Source: Bacteroides intestinalis
Lineage (GTDB): Bacteria > Bacteroidota > Bacteroidia > Bacteroidales > Bacteroidaceae
Assembly: GCF_003464595.1 (NCBI RefSeq)
Contig: NZ_QRZF01000024.1
Span: 1 to 64,000, forward strand
Direction: 5' to 3'
DNA length: 64,000 bases
This document shows positions 36,994 to 46,452 of the stretch, piece after piece. A program made the translations under genes and the position numbers. The notes beneath the pieces are model-generated. The model was not told the origin of the DNA and did no database searches. It saw only the letters and a program-made list of their open reading frames with translations. Position 1 is the first letter of the stretch. Every line of letters starts with the position of its first letter.

Positions 36994-39900
36994 TCACTCT
37001 TGTTCGAACGTCTCTTCTTCTTTGTCATCAACCTCTTTTTCTTCCGGGTTGTTCTTACCACGTAAATATACAGATGGAGATACTCCGAACTGTTTCTTGA
37101 AGCATTTGCTGAAATAGAATGGGTCTTCGATACCTATCTTATAAGATACCTCTGCCACTGTATAACGATTTTCAAGTAAAAGTTCAGCAGCTTTTTTCAT
37201 ACGGATGATGCGCATGTATTCATTGGGGGAATAACCGGTTATTCCACGTACCTTGCGATAGAAGGTGGAACGTCCCAGTCCCATTACTGAAGCAAGGTCA
37301 TCTACGGCGAACTCACTGTTGCTAATCTGTTCTTCCAGAATAGCCTGAAGCTTATCGGCAAATTGTTTATCTTTCTCTGACGTACAGATAGCAGGCGTAA
37401 TCATTCCCGGATCATCCGAGAATTTCTTCCGCAACTTTTCACGTTGTTTTATCAACTGGAATGCTCTTGCCAGCAATAGCTTGGGACTAAACGGCTTGGT
37501 GATGTATGCATCCGCTCCGCTTTCCACGCCTTTCAGGTGATTCTCTGCCGAACTCATGGCTGTCAATAAAATGATGGGGATGTGGCTGGTATCGAAATCA
37601 TTTTTAAGTTTCTGGGTAACTTCGAAACCTGTGAGTCCTGGCATCAGTACATCGCAGATGATGAGATCGGCATCGTATGTACGTGCACGTTCCAGACCAG
37701 AAAGGCCGTCTGCTTCAGTAACAACTTCAAAATAAAGTTTGAATTCTTCTTTCAAGAATTCGCGTACGTCGTTGTCATCCTCTATGATGAGCAATTTGTA
37801 CTGGTTCGAAGGCTCTTTTTCCTTTGTTACATTTACTTCCAGGGTGTTTTCTTCTTCGTTGTTTTCCGGTTTATATGCTTTCTCTTCGAGGAAAGCGTCG
37901 TGAGGAATGAGGAAGTCCTTTTCTTCGTATGCATTGGTGTCGATGGGGAGGGAGACTGTGAAGATGGAGCCTCCTCCTTGGTTCTCATCATAATTGATAG
38001 TCCCTTTATGGACATTTACCAGTTCGTGTGTCAGATGTAGTCCTATACCTGTACTATTGCTTGAAAAGTTACTTTGCATGAAGCGTTTGAACAATTCTCC
38101 CCGTTTTTCTTTGGCAATGCCGATTCCTGTGTCTGCTACAGAGATTTCCAAGCATTTCCTGTCTTCATCGACGATAACTGAAAGGATGACTTTACCGTTG
38201 CTCGGGGTATACTTAAAGGCATTGGACAAGAGATTGTAGACAACTTTGTCCAGATTCCCTTTGTCAATGAACATCTTGTAGGAAGCCGCTGAAGGCTGGA
38301 ACCGGAAATCCATATTCTTGGATGTCGCAGTATCCTTGAAGCTTAGGAATATTTCATGAAGAAAGCCCATGACATCTGTTTCTTCCAGGGAGAGGGCAAG
38401 CTTGTTGTTCTGCATCTTCCGGAACTCCAACAATTGGTTGATGAGACGGAGCATGCGCTGGGTGCTCTTGTTCATCACCTTCAGTGAATTGACCATTTCC
38501 TTGGGGACTTTGTCTATGCTCTGTATCTTTTCCAATGCTCCTTGAATCAGGGTTAAGGGAGTACGGAATTCGTGTGAGATGTTGGTGAAGAATACGAGTT
38601 TGTACTCCGTCAGTTGTTTCTCTACCTGCACTTTGTTGCGTAGGAGGTTGAAGTTGAGTATCAGGCGGTAGGTGATGTAGAGTATGACGGCCAGCAAGAG
38701 GGCATAGATAAGGAATGCCCAAGTGGTTTTCCAAAAGGGAGGAGTGATAGTAATCTTCAGAACAGCTTCCTGATCGCCCAAAATACCGGTAGCATTGCAA
38801 ATTTTCACGTGCAGACTGTATTTGCCCGGTGGTAAGTTCTTGTAGGATGCAAAGCTCAGTGGAGAGGGTTTGCTCCATTCTTTATCATAGTTCTCCAGTC
38901 GATAGGTGTAGGTGTAGCTGTTGGTCTTTGAGTAATCGAAGGTGGTGAAATCTATTACAAATGATCTTTGAAAGTGTTTCAGTTCGATTTCGTCGGTGTA
39001 CATCATGGCGCTGGAGAGGGGGGAGTCGGGGGCACCCGGGCGCATGGATATTCCGTTCACTTGGAGGTTGGTGAAGGTTATTGAGGAATTGAGCACCGAG
39101 TTATTTCCCATTTGTTCGGGGTTAATGACTAACAAACCGTAGTTGGTACCGAACAGTAGACTGCCGTTTTTGCTGACGCACGAGCTATTGTCGCTATAGA
39201 CGTTACCCAATGTGTAGGCTGAGAAGAAGTAATTATCGAAAGCTTGCGTTTCGGGATTGAAGCGAGAGATACCGTATTCGGTGGCAATCCAGAGGTTGCC
39301 TTGCTTATCTTCAGCGATGGCTTGGACCATGTCGTTGACGAGACCGTTGCTGGTGCCGTAATGCCTGAAGGTAAGGTTGTGATAATCGGTGCCGGGAATG
39401 CACATACTGAGGCCACCACCGGAGGAACCAATCCATATCCGGCCCCGGGTGTCTTGGTAGATGCATTTGATTTCGTTACTACGCAGTTTTCCGTTGTTGT
39501 AATTGTAGGTCAGGTAGTTTTGCGGGTCGGTTTGCAGGGAATCGGGGGAGAAGACGTAGACTCCATCACTATTTCCGACCCATATCCAGCCGTTCGAGTC
39601 TTCGATAATGGCGCGAGTGCGGCGCTGTCCGAAGGTGCGGGTGAAGAAGTGGCGGAAGGTGTATCCGTCGTCCTTTTTGATAGCAAGGTCCAATCCGCCG
39701 CCGAAGGTGCCTATCCACATACGGCCTTTGCGGTCGCAGTAGAGGGTAAAGATATGGTTGTTACTGATGGAATGGGCGTCGTTGGAGTGGTTGACATACC
39801 ATTTTCCACCAATGCAGAGACCTTCGCCACGGCTACCCATCCACAGGGTGCCGTCGAGGTCTTCGGCTATGGCATAGATATTGGAGTTATAGTGAACTTC

Positions 39901-41310
39901 TTTTTTCTGTGTGTTGATCAGCGGGTCGTAGGTATAGACGCCACCACCACGTGTACCGATACAGATGTCATCGTTCTTGAGGCGGGTAATCATGCGGACG
40001 GTATTGGAGCGGTCGGACAGAGAGATGGCTTCAGGGTAAATGCGTTTGATGCCTTCGTTCAGGATAGTAAGACGGGCGATACCGGCGTATTCTGAACTGA
40101 CCCAGATAGCGCCGGAACTGTCTTCCATGATGTATTGCAGATAGTTGGAGCTGATGTGGCTGAAGCCGTCAATCTGGAAGTCGAAGTGCTGGAGCTCTTC
40201 TGTGATAGTGTTGTAGGCGAAGAGCCCGTTGCCGTAGGTGGAGATCCAGATAATGCCCCGGGAGTCGTGTACAATGTGGTAGCGTTCCATATCCACATAG
40301 TTCAGTTTATCGGGAGGGGAGAGACGGAAGGTTTTAACAGCATGAGTGGTGGCGTTGACATACCATACTTGCCCGGTGTTGTTGTAAATCCAGAAGTCCC
40401 CCCGATTATCCGTCAGTACATTGCCGTTACGGATGTCGAGCTCCGGATGGCGGCTGATGCGTTGGGTCTTCATGTCGAACAGATAACCGCCAGTGTTGGT
40501 GAAGATGACCCACTCGTTTTGCAGACGGAGTGTGCCATACAGGGTGATGCCGCCTTCGCCACGTGGCAGGCGGGCGGAGGTTGCAGTGGGTGCAGTACCA
40601 CTCTTACGGTTGATGATGCCATCGGTAGAGAGAAAAAAGACATCTTTTCCGAAGTTCTGTGCGGCAAAGGCGTTGTTGTTGTCGACAATGACAGTCTGTG
40701 CACTGCTGACGAGGGCCACGCCGTGGTCAGTACCTATCCAGATGTTACCGTGCAGATCGGGATAGACATAGGCCACGCTGTCTGAAGGTAGATTTCCGTT
40801 GGATTTCTTGTAAGCAACGGATGAAAACGCACCATTGTGGTAGGTGATGAGGCGGCAGCCGTTGCGACTGTTCCATAACCATATATCTCCATTGGGAGCT
40901 TCGGCCTTGCGATCGTAGTGTTGGCGGTATTCACCGCGACCGGTGAAGTCAACGAAGCGTTCTGCCTTCAGGTCGTAGCAGTTGAAGAATTCACCGGAGG
41001 TTTCGAGCCACAGGAAACCGTTACGGTCTTCGCTGATAGAGCGGACGTGGTTAGAGGAGAGGGAGAGGCGTCCGGGCTGAGTATCGCCTTCGGGCAGGAG
41101 GGTGACGAAGGTATTGCCGTCATAGCGGCTGAGTCCGTTCAGGGTTCCCATCCAGATAAACCCTTTGCTGTCCTGAAATACGTAGCAGACGGAATTATTG
41201 GCAAGTCCGTCGGTAGTGGTCATATGGGTAGAACGTACTTCTACAGAGGCTGAGGTGTTAAGAATGGAGAGCAATAAGTACAGGCACGCAAGTGAGAAGT
41301 GCTTTTTCAT
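36994..41310 (-). CDS. Hybrid two-component system regulator of the RG-I PUL
   Basis: A 1438-residue one-protein sensor-regulator. In order: signal peptide; two seven-bladed propellers of repeated WIGT-G-GL units (about 25-760); Y_Y_Y domain; a membrane helix near 860-882; HisKA with the phospho-His near 911 (FFTNISHEFRTPLT); HATPase (GTGIGLHLTHELV region); receiver domain (about 1167-1285, phospho-Asp in ICDVLMPG); and AraC-type DNA-binding domain (about 1320-1420). HTCS proteins sense a specific oligosaccharide in the periplasm and activate adjacent PUL genes. Here that should be a rhamnogalacturonan fragment. Own -7 box at 41334. Confidence 0.95.
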   Translation of the reverse strand: MKKHFSLACLYLLLSILNTSASVEVRSTHMTTTDGLANNSVCYVFQDSKGFIWMGTLNGLSRYDGNTFVTLLPEGDTQPGRLSLSSNHVRSISEDRNGFLWLETSGEFFNCYDLKAERFVDFTGRGEYRQHYDRKAEAPNGDIWLWNSRNGCRLITYHNGAFSSVAYKKSNGNLPSDSVAYVYPDLHGNIWIGTDHGVALVSSAQTVIVDNNNAFAAQNFGKDVFFLSTDGIINRKSGTAPTATSARLPRGEGGITLYGTLRLQNEWVIFTNTGGYLFDMKTQRISRHPELDIRNGNVLTDNRGDFWIYNNTGQVWYVNATTHAVKTFRLSPPDKLNYVDMERYHIVHDSRGIIWISTYGNGLFAYNTITEELQHFDFQIDGFSHISSNYLQYIMEDSSGAIWVSSEYAGIARLTILNEGIKRIYPEAISLSDRSNTVRMITRLKNDDICIGTRGGGVYTYDPLINTQKKEVHYNSNIYAIAEDLDGTLWMGSRGEGLCIGGKWYVNHSNDAHSISNNHIFTLYCDRKGRMWIGTFGGGLDLAIKKDDGYTFRHFFTRTFGQRRTRAIIEDSNGWIWVGNSDGVYVFSPDSLQTDPQNYLTYNYNNGKLRSNEIKCIYQDTRGRIWIGSSGGGLSMCIPGTDYHNLTFRHYGTSNGLVNDMVQAIAEDKQGNLWIATEYGISRFNPETQAFDNYFFSAYTLGNVYSDNSSCVSKNGSLLFGTNYGLLVINPEQMGNNSVLNSSITFTNLQVNGISMRPGAPDSPLSSAMMYTDEIELKHFQRSFVIDFTTFDYSKTNSYTYTYRLENYDKEWSKPSPLSFASYKNLPPGKYSLHVKICNATGILGDQEAVLKITITPPFWKTTWAFLIYALLLAVILYITYRLILNFNLLRNKVQVEKQLTEYKLVFFTNISHEFRTPLTLIQGALEKIQSIDKVPKEMVNSLKVMNKSTQRMLRLINQLLEFRKMQNNKLALSLEETDVMGFLHEIFLSFKDTATSKNMDFRFQPSAASYKMFIDKGNLDKVVYNLLSNAFKYTPSNGKVILSVIVDEDRKCLEISVADTGIGIAKEKRGELFKRFMQSNFSSNSTGIGLHLTHELVNVHKGTINYDENQGGGSIFTVSLPIDTNAYEEKDFLIPHDAFLEEKAYKPENNEEENTLEVNVTKEKEPSNQYKLLIIEDDNDVREFLKEEFKLYFEVVTEADGLSGLERARTYDADLIICDVLMPGLTGFEVTQKLKNDFDTSHIPIILLTAMSSAENHLKGVESGADAYITKPFSPKLLLARAFQLIKQREKLRKKFSDDPGMITPAICTSEKDKQFADKLQAILEEQISNSEFAVDDLASVMGLGRSTFYRKVRGITGYSPNEYMRIIRMKKAAELLLENRYTVAEVSYKIGIEDPFYFSKCFKKQFGVSPSVYLRGKNNPEEKEVDDKEEETFEQE

Positions 41311-41333
41311 ATTTCATAGATTTTGGTACGTAG

Positions 41334-41341
41334 CAAAAATA
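41334..41341 (-). promoter_or_regulatory. -7 box of the HTCS gene
   Basis: The minus strand reads TATTTTTG, matching TAnnTTTG, 24 bases before the HTCS start. The rhaM terminator lies immediately upstream, so the HTCS gene is transcribed separately from the enzymes. Confidence 0.5.
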
Positions 41342-41347
41342 AGGAAA

Positions 41348-41380
41348 AAAGCGCATTGAAGACTCACTTCAATGCACTTT
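41348..41380 (-). terminator. Terminator downstream of rhaM
   Basis: GCATTGAAG (41353-41361) pairs perfectly with CTTCAATGC (41367-41375). On the minus strand the hairpin is followed by a T-run (41352-41345). It ends the GH28-PL11/GH105/rhaM transcript. Confidence 0.8.
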
Positions 41381-41386
41381 TAAGGT

Positions 41387-41701
41387 TTATTCCATGTGGA
41401 ATACCTCGGGCAAGGGTATGGTTACCGGAGAATTATCCGGATTTACTTCCATGATATCCGCCATGTAATCCCACCATTTTTGTACAATGGGATTGGCACC
41501 CATATCCTGCGAGGATTCTTCACCCCGAGTCTTCTGGCAGGCAAAGAGGATGTTGGTGTCGCGGTCCCAATAGATGGAGTAGTCATATACTCCGCCGTCG
41601 GATAACATCTTTTTCAGTTCGGGCCAGATGGCTGCATGTCTTTTCTCGTATTCCTTTTCGAAGCCGGGCTTCAGGAACATTTTAAATGCTTCTCTTTTCA
41701 T
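41387..41701 (-). CDS. rhaM: L-rhamnose mutarotase
   Basis: A 104-residue cytosolic enzyme that interconverts alpha and beta anomers of L-rhamnose for isomerisation. Family marks are MFLKPGFEKEYEKRHAAIWPEL with the conserved His, YDYSIYWDRDTNILFA, and the Trp pair in QKWWDYMADIM. It is 20 bases after the GH105 gene and last before the terminator. Its presence supports an L-rhamnose-containing substrate for the locus. Confidence 0.93.
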   Translation of the reverse strand: MKREAFKMFLKPGFEKEYEKRHAAIWPELKKMLSDGGVYDYSIYWDRDTNILFACQKTRGEESSQDMGANPIVQKWWDYMADIMEVNPDNSPVTIPLPEVFHME

Positions 41702-41721
41702 GATATATTATTCATTGAGGG

Positions 41722-43128
41722 TTAATCGGGTTTACTAACACTGAAGATCGGTGCGGTAGTCTTCTGTTCAGTATGGTAATACTGAATAGCACTGTCGTTC
41801 ATTTTAGGATGCTGTTTATTCAACAGGTTGATCATTTCAGCTCCTGCCCAGATTACAGGACCATAGCCGTGTGCGGCATACACATTGACCGGGCGGTAAT
41901 AGTAGAATGCAGGATCGAATGCCATTCCGGTACCCACACAGGTGCCTTCTACTTGTCCTTCTGCATTGATTTGTGTAGAAACTGCATGCCAACCGAGTTG
42001 CGCTACGGGGCCGTAAGCCATTGCATCGAGCCAACCTTGGTTGATGGCGTGGGAGATACAATAGACATAGATAGCGGTTGCTGAAGTTTCCAAATAGGAA
42101 TCGTTACGATCTAACAGTTGATGCCAGAATCCTTCGCCACTTTGAAGAGCAGCCAGTCCACGGACGTGTTCACGAAAGAGGTTCATGAGCTTTTCACGCT
42201 GGGGATGGTTGGACGGCATTACGTCCAGCACTTCGGTCATGGTGAGCAGCGCCCAACCGTTGGCACGTCCCCAGAAGAAAGCAGGATGATCCCCCATACC
42301 TTCTACCCAACCGTGACGGAAGAGTTTCTTCTCGGGTACCCACATACGCTCGGCAAATTGGAAGATTTGGCGAACGGCTTCGGCCAGATATTTGGACTGT
42401 TCTTTATCTGCCATACGAGAGTACCAGGCTATGGGAGGAACGCCCATGAACATATCATCCAGCCAAAGCGTGTTGAGTTGTGGACGGATGCGGGCAAAGG
42501 TTCCGTCGGCAAGGCGATATTCTTTGTTTAGAATGAAATCGAGATAATTATTTATCAAAGGATAGAGATTGAGAGATTTATCCTGTAATTGTGCCTTAAT
42601 CATAGCAGCACATACGGCACCGGCATCATCAAGCGCATGAGGTGTCAGGATTTGCTTCATTTGTGGGTCGGTAGTACCATTCTTTTCGAGCAGATTACGA
42701 AAATGCGGAGCCACTTTGGCGAGAAACTTGAAGCGATCAGTAACATATTTCATGTAAGCTGCGTCTCCGGTGGCTTCGGCAGCTGCCATCATGGCCGAAT
42801 AAGTAACTCCCCATTCATAACTGGCCAGGCGGAAGGCGCCGCGTTCCAATTGGGCGTCGGCAGGCAAGTTACTATAATCAGTGATTACTTTTCCGGTCTT
42901 CTCACTGACCACACGGGTATGAGTAGTCTTTTCCAAATAACGGAGAATACGGTCGATATCAGTTTTTACTTCAGTAGTAGAAAGAGCTTTATAGGGTACT
43001 TTATACTCCGGTTGCAACAGGTGCAGCGGGGTGTTGGAGTCATTTATTGCTTCCTTCTTTTTCTGGGCATAAGTGCTGATGCTGAGTAACAGCAAGGTGC
43101 CTGTCAGGCAGAATGTCTTTATGTTCAT
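41722..43128 (-). CDS. GH105 unsaturated rhamnogalacturonyl hydrolase
   Basis: A 468-residue secreted protein (signal peptide ending STYAQ) with the alpha6/alpha6-barrel pattern of the GH88/GH105 group: LDDMFMGVPPIAWYSR, HPAFFWGRANGWALLTM and GTCVGTGMAFDPAFYYYRP are recognisable. These enzymes release the 4,5-unsaturated galacturonic acid left by rhamnogalacturonan lyases. That fits the PL11 and PL26 genes upstream. It is 27 bases after the GH28-PL11 gene. Confidence 0.88.
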   Translation of the reverse strand: MNIKTFCLTGTLLLLSISTYAQKKKEAINDSNTPLHLLQPEYKVPYKALSTTEVKTDIDRILRYLEKTTHTRVVSEKTGKVITDYSNLPADAQLERGAFRLASYEWGVTYSAMMAAAEATGDAAYMKYVTDRFKFLAKVAPHFRNLLEKNGTTDPQMKQILTPHALDDAGAVCAAMIKAQLQDKSLNLYPLINNYLDFILNKEYRLADGTFARIRPQLNTLWLDDMFMGVPPIAWYSRMADKEQSKYLAEAVRQIFQFAERMWVPEKKLFRHGWVEGMGDHPAFFWGRANGWALLTMTEVLDVMPSNHPQREKLMNLFREHVRGLAALQSGEGFWHQLLDRNDSYLETSATAIYVYCISHAINQGWLDAMAYGPVAQLGWHAVSTQINAEGQVEGTCVGTGMAFDPAFYYYRPVNVYAAHGYGPVIWAGAEMINLLNKQHPKMNDSAIQYYHTEQKTTAPIFSVSKPD

Positions 43129-43155
43129 ACTTTTAAATACTACATTATATAATTA

Positions 43156-46100
43156 CTATTTAAATTCATATCCTCTGAAACTTCCTTTCAGATCAGGTCC
43201 GAAATAGAAACCGGGTTGTGTAGGTTGGTTGTATGCTACGTTTTGTGTAGCAATACTGATCCTGTAAACCGGATCTTCCAGGAAAGTGTGGAAACGGTAA
43301 TCAGTTGCTATGGGTGATACATAGAGGCGTAGTGCCGTATTGTCTTCTGTGCGTAGCAATACTTCTTCGCGCCAGTCACCCAGAATATCGCCTTGCAGGC
43401 AGGGAGTTGCTTTGGTTCCGTTGTTCGATACAGCACCTTCGAATGTGACGAGCGGTTTGCAGACGCCGGCTTCCCAATCGTACTTGGATACCACATTCTT
43501 GTTCAGCAACTCACGGAGTAAATCGCCGTCCCACCACACAGCCATATTGACAGAGAATGTTTTGATATCGGGATTGACTACTTCTCCCTTGATATTGCGT
43601 AGTCCTTTTGATTCCCACGACCACATTTCCACGCCGGGGTTTGTCGGGTCGATGTCGGCAGCCATACAACGTCCTACGTCTATTCCGCTTTTCACCTGAA
43701 AGAATACTTTTCCTGTTGCTGCATCGCGGAAGCTGGAACCGTCGCGCTTATTTTCATGGCAATCCCAAACCTGAAGTCCGGGCATGTCGGGCGAAAACTT
43801 CGTCAGATGCATGGCATCTCCGTGTCCCATTCCGGTAGAGTAAAGCCCTTTACCATTATTATCGATGGCGCAGGAACCATATATAATTTCGTCACATCCA
43901 TCCCCATCTACATCTGCTACACGGAGGTTATGATTGCCTTGTCCTGCATAAGCTTTGTATTCTGGGGTGTTACTGTCGAATATCCAACGTTGTTTCAGTT
44001 CTTTTCCATCCCAATCGAAAGCTGCAAGTACAGTACGGGTGTAATATCCGCGGCACATCACTACACTGGGATGGATGCCATCCAGATAGGCAACGGCTGC
44101 CAGGAAACGGTCGCTTCGGTTGGCGCGGTTATCTCCCCAATCTGCCAGATTTCCGCGTGAAGGAACATAATCGATAGTCTGCATAGCGGCACCTGTGTGT
44201 CCATTGAAGACGGTGAGGTACTCATTACCCTTCAGGATGCGACCTTGATTGGCAGGGGTACCCGGTTCGCGATAGTCGGCCGCAGCATCCCCGATCACTT
44301 TACCTTGTCCGTCGATGGTTCCGTCAGAAGTCTTCATGATGATCTCTGCACAGCCGTCGCCATCAAAATCATATACCATGAATTGAGTGTAGTGTGCACC
44401 TGCACGGACATTGTGTCCCATATCAATACGCCAGAGGCGTTCACCTGTCAATCGATAGCAATCGAAGAGGACATTTCCAGTATAGCCATCATGGGCATTA
44501 TCATGTGCGTTCGAGGGATCCCATTTCAGAATAATCTCATATTCTCCATCCCCATCGACATCACCAATAGAGGCGTCATTGGGTATATAGGTGAATGCTT
44601 GTCCCGAAGGGGTGACCCCATCCGCCGGACGATTTAGCGGAATATTGATGTATCCTATGGGTGCCTTCGCTGGCAGTGTATAGTTGCCCTCGATATGTCC
44701 TGTTTCCACGCCGTTTACAACGGGTTTTACGGTGTACGTAGTTGCTTTCTTTCCTTTATAGGTATCCCGGTAGAAAGTTCCCGTAGTAGCAGGTACTTCG
44801 GCTATCTTCTTTCCGTCCCGATAGAGGTTGAACGCTGTATTCTCGGGGTCGGACGAGAGGTATCTCCAGGAAACAGCTACTTCTGACGGGTTCTCACGGA
44901 TGGCTACTACACCACGACCCAACTTTTCCTTTTGTAGCTTTGAATAATCATAAGCCGGAGCATTCGCCGCGTTGCGGAAGCGGCCGTACGTCACGTTCTC
45001 TTCCGTTACATTCTCTACGTTATGTACGTTCTTGATGAATTTCGTAACTTCATCGGCATGTACATTCTTTATAACGACGTTCTTTGCAGGCAGTTTGGCA
45101 TCACCTTTCAGATCGTAGATAGCCTCGGTGCGTTCGCAGGTCACGTTCGTCATGTACAGGCCATCGATGCGGGTGATGCGCTCTTCGTAAGTGGGCACCA
45201 AATCGCGCCATTGGTAGAGTACATCCGTATCAATTTCGAGTACACGCTGCATCTTGCCTGCTTTTACGTTCTCCATGTGGATGTTTTCGATGAAACCGCC
45301 CCGGCGGTGATTGGTCTTGGCAAAGAAGAGGCGGAACACGGAGTCTGGTGCTGCGCAATCGTGCATATATACGTTGCGTATGCCGCCTGACATTTCGCTG
45401 CCGATGCCCAGTAATGTATGCCCTTTTATGATGTCGCAGTTGCGTATCACAATATTCTCGCACGGGGTATCCAGCCGCCAGGCATCCTGGTTGCGCCCGG
45501 CTTTGATGACAACTGCATCATCTCCCTGGTCGAACTTACAATCTTCTATCAGGAAGTTGCGGCTCATTTCCAGATCGACACCGTCGTTATTGTGCCCGTG
45601 GGCATATACGTCCAGATTGCGAACAATACCGCCATCGCACATGTACAAGTGAATCGTCCAAAAGGGGCTTTCACGAATCTTGAACTGATCGAGCAAGACG
45701 TTCTTACATCTGTTGAAGTGTATCAGGTGCGGGCGAAGATTATTTTCTCCTTTCGCCATCTGTCTTTTCTCTACCGGAACATCCGTTGAGGCCATGGTGT
45801 AGAGTTCGGCCAGCGCGTCCATGTGAGGTTTCGGTCGCTTGAACCACTTGCGCCACGTGTCCATGATGGGCTGCAGTGTTCCGGTTCCGGTGATGGCTAC
45901 ATTTTCACAGTCGAAAGCATACACCAAAGGAGAGTAGTTGTAACATTCCATACCTTCCCATGACGTCATCACGGCAGGCAGATAGTCTTCTGGATTGTCT
46001 GTGAAGCGCAGTATGGCACCGTCGGATAAATGCAGGTTCACATTGCTCATTAGGTGTACGGGGCCTGTAAGCCACTCGCCGGCGGGAATCACGACACGGC

Positions 46101-46359
46101 CGCCACCGGCGCGATTGCATGCCTTGATGGCCTTAGCGATGGCTTTTGTATTTATCGTTTTCCCTCCTTTTACTGCTCCATAATTTGCGATGGAAAAATC
46201 ACGGTTGGGGAAAATAAATTCCTTTATCGGCTCCATGGCGAAAGGTGCGTTGACGGTGACAGTCTTATATTTCGGGGCGGGCATGGCGCCCGATAATCCC
46301 AGCGCAATCACTGCAATGGCAGCTATGCCGGCCAAGGATTTAAAACAAGGTTTTTTCAT
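43156..46359 (-). CDS. Fusion of GH28 polygalacturonase-like and PL11 rhamnogalacturonan lyase domains
   Basis: A 1067-residue two-enzyme protein. After a signal peptide (about 1-25), residues 50-465 form a GH28 right-handed helix with NNDGVD (257-262), QGDD (278-281), GH (313-314) and an R...K pair (343-348) in place of the classic RIK. Residues about 480-1067 are a complete PL11 eight-bladed propeller, with calcium-loop DxDGDG repeats (SIGDVDGDGEYE, YDFDGDGCAE, VADVDGDGCDE) and the ending QNVAYNQPTQPGF. One chain thus combines hydrolysis and lyase cleavage of the GalA-Rha backbone. There is no stop or frameshift at the junction. It is preceded by its own -7 box. Confidence 0.9.
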   Translation of the reverse strand: MKKPCFKSLAGIAAIAVIALGLSGAMPAPKYKTVTVNAPFAMEPIKEFIFPNRDFSIANYGAVKGGKTINTKAIAKAIKACNRAGGGRVVIPAGEWLTGPVHLMSNVNLHLSDGAILRFTDNPEDYLPAVMTSWEGMECYNYSPLVYAFDCENVAITGTGTLQPIMDTWRKWFKRPKPHMDALAELYTMASTDVPVEKRQMAKGENNLRPHLIHFNRCKNVLLDQFKIRESPFWTIHLYMCDGGIVRNLDVYAHGHNNDGVDLEMSRNFLIEDCKFDQGDDAVVIKAGRNQDAWRLDTPCENIVIRNCDIIKGHTLLGIGSEMSGGIRNVYMHDCAAPDSVFRLFFAKTNHRRGGFIENIHMENVKAGKMQRVLEIDTDVLYQWRDLVPTYEERITRIDGLYMTNVTCERTEAIYDLKGDAKLPAKNVVIKNVHADEVTKFIKNVHNVENVTEENVTYGRFRNAANAPAYDYSKLQKEKLGRGVVAIRENPSEVAVSWRYLSSDPENTAFNLYRDGKKIAEVPATTGTFYRDTYKGKKATTYTVKPVVNGVETGHIEGNYTLPAKAPIGYINIPLNRPADGVTPSGQAFTYIPNDASIGDVDGDGEYEIILKWDPSNAHDNAHDGYTGNVLFDCYRLTGERLWRIDMGHNVRAGAHYTQFMVYDFDGDGCAEIIMKTSDGTIDGQGKVIGDAAADYREPGTPANQGRILKGNEYLTVFNGHTGAAMQTIDYVPSRGNLADWGDNRANRSDRFLAAVAYLDGIHPSVVMCRGYYTRTVLAAFDWDGKELKQRWIFDSNTPEYKAYAGQGNHNLRVADVDGDGCDEIIYGSCAIDNNGKGLYSTGMGHGDAMHLTKFSPDMPGLQVWDCHENKRDGSSFRDAATGKVFFQVKSGIDVGRCMAADIDPTNPGVEMWSWESKGLRNIKGEVVNPDIKTFSVNMAVWWDGDLLRELLNKNVVSKYDWEAGVCKPLVTFEGAVSNNGTKATPCLQGDILGDWREEVLLRTEDNTALRLYVSPIATDYRFHTFLEDPVYRISIATQNVAYNQPTQPGFYFGPDLKGSFRGYEFK

Positions 46360-46384
46360 GATATATTTTGTTTTTCATTAGTTG

Positions 46385-46392
46385 CAAAAATA
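46385..46392 (-). promoter_or_regulatory. -7 box of the GH28-PL11/GH105/rhaM operon
   Basis: The minus strand reads TATTTTTG, matching TAnnTTTG, 26 bases before the GH28-PL11 start, in the 93-base gap after the PL26-like gene. Confidence 0.45.
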
Positions 46393-46452
46393 CGGCTTAA
46401 TACGAAATATTTCCATAGAATACTATGCAATATATATGGAAAATCGTGCAAA

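Noticed and set aside
39244..40095. Plus-strand open frame of 283 codons
   Set aside because: It is fully antisense to the HTCS propeller region, has no recognisable domain, and its length follows from the GC-rich repeated coding strand opposite.
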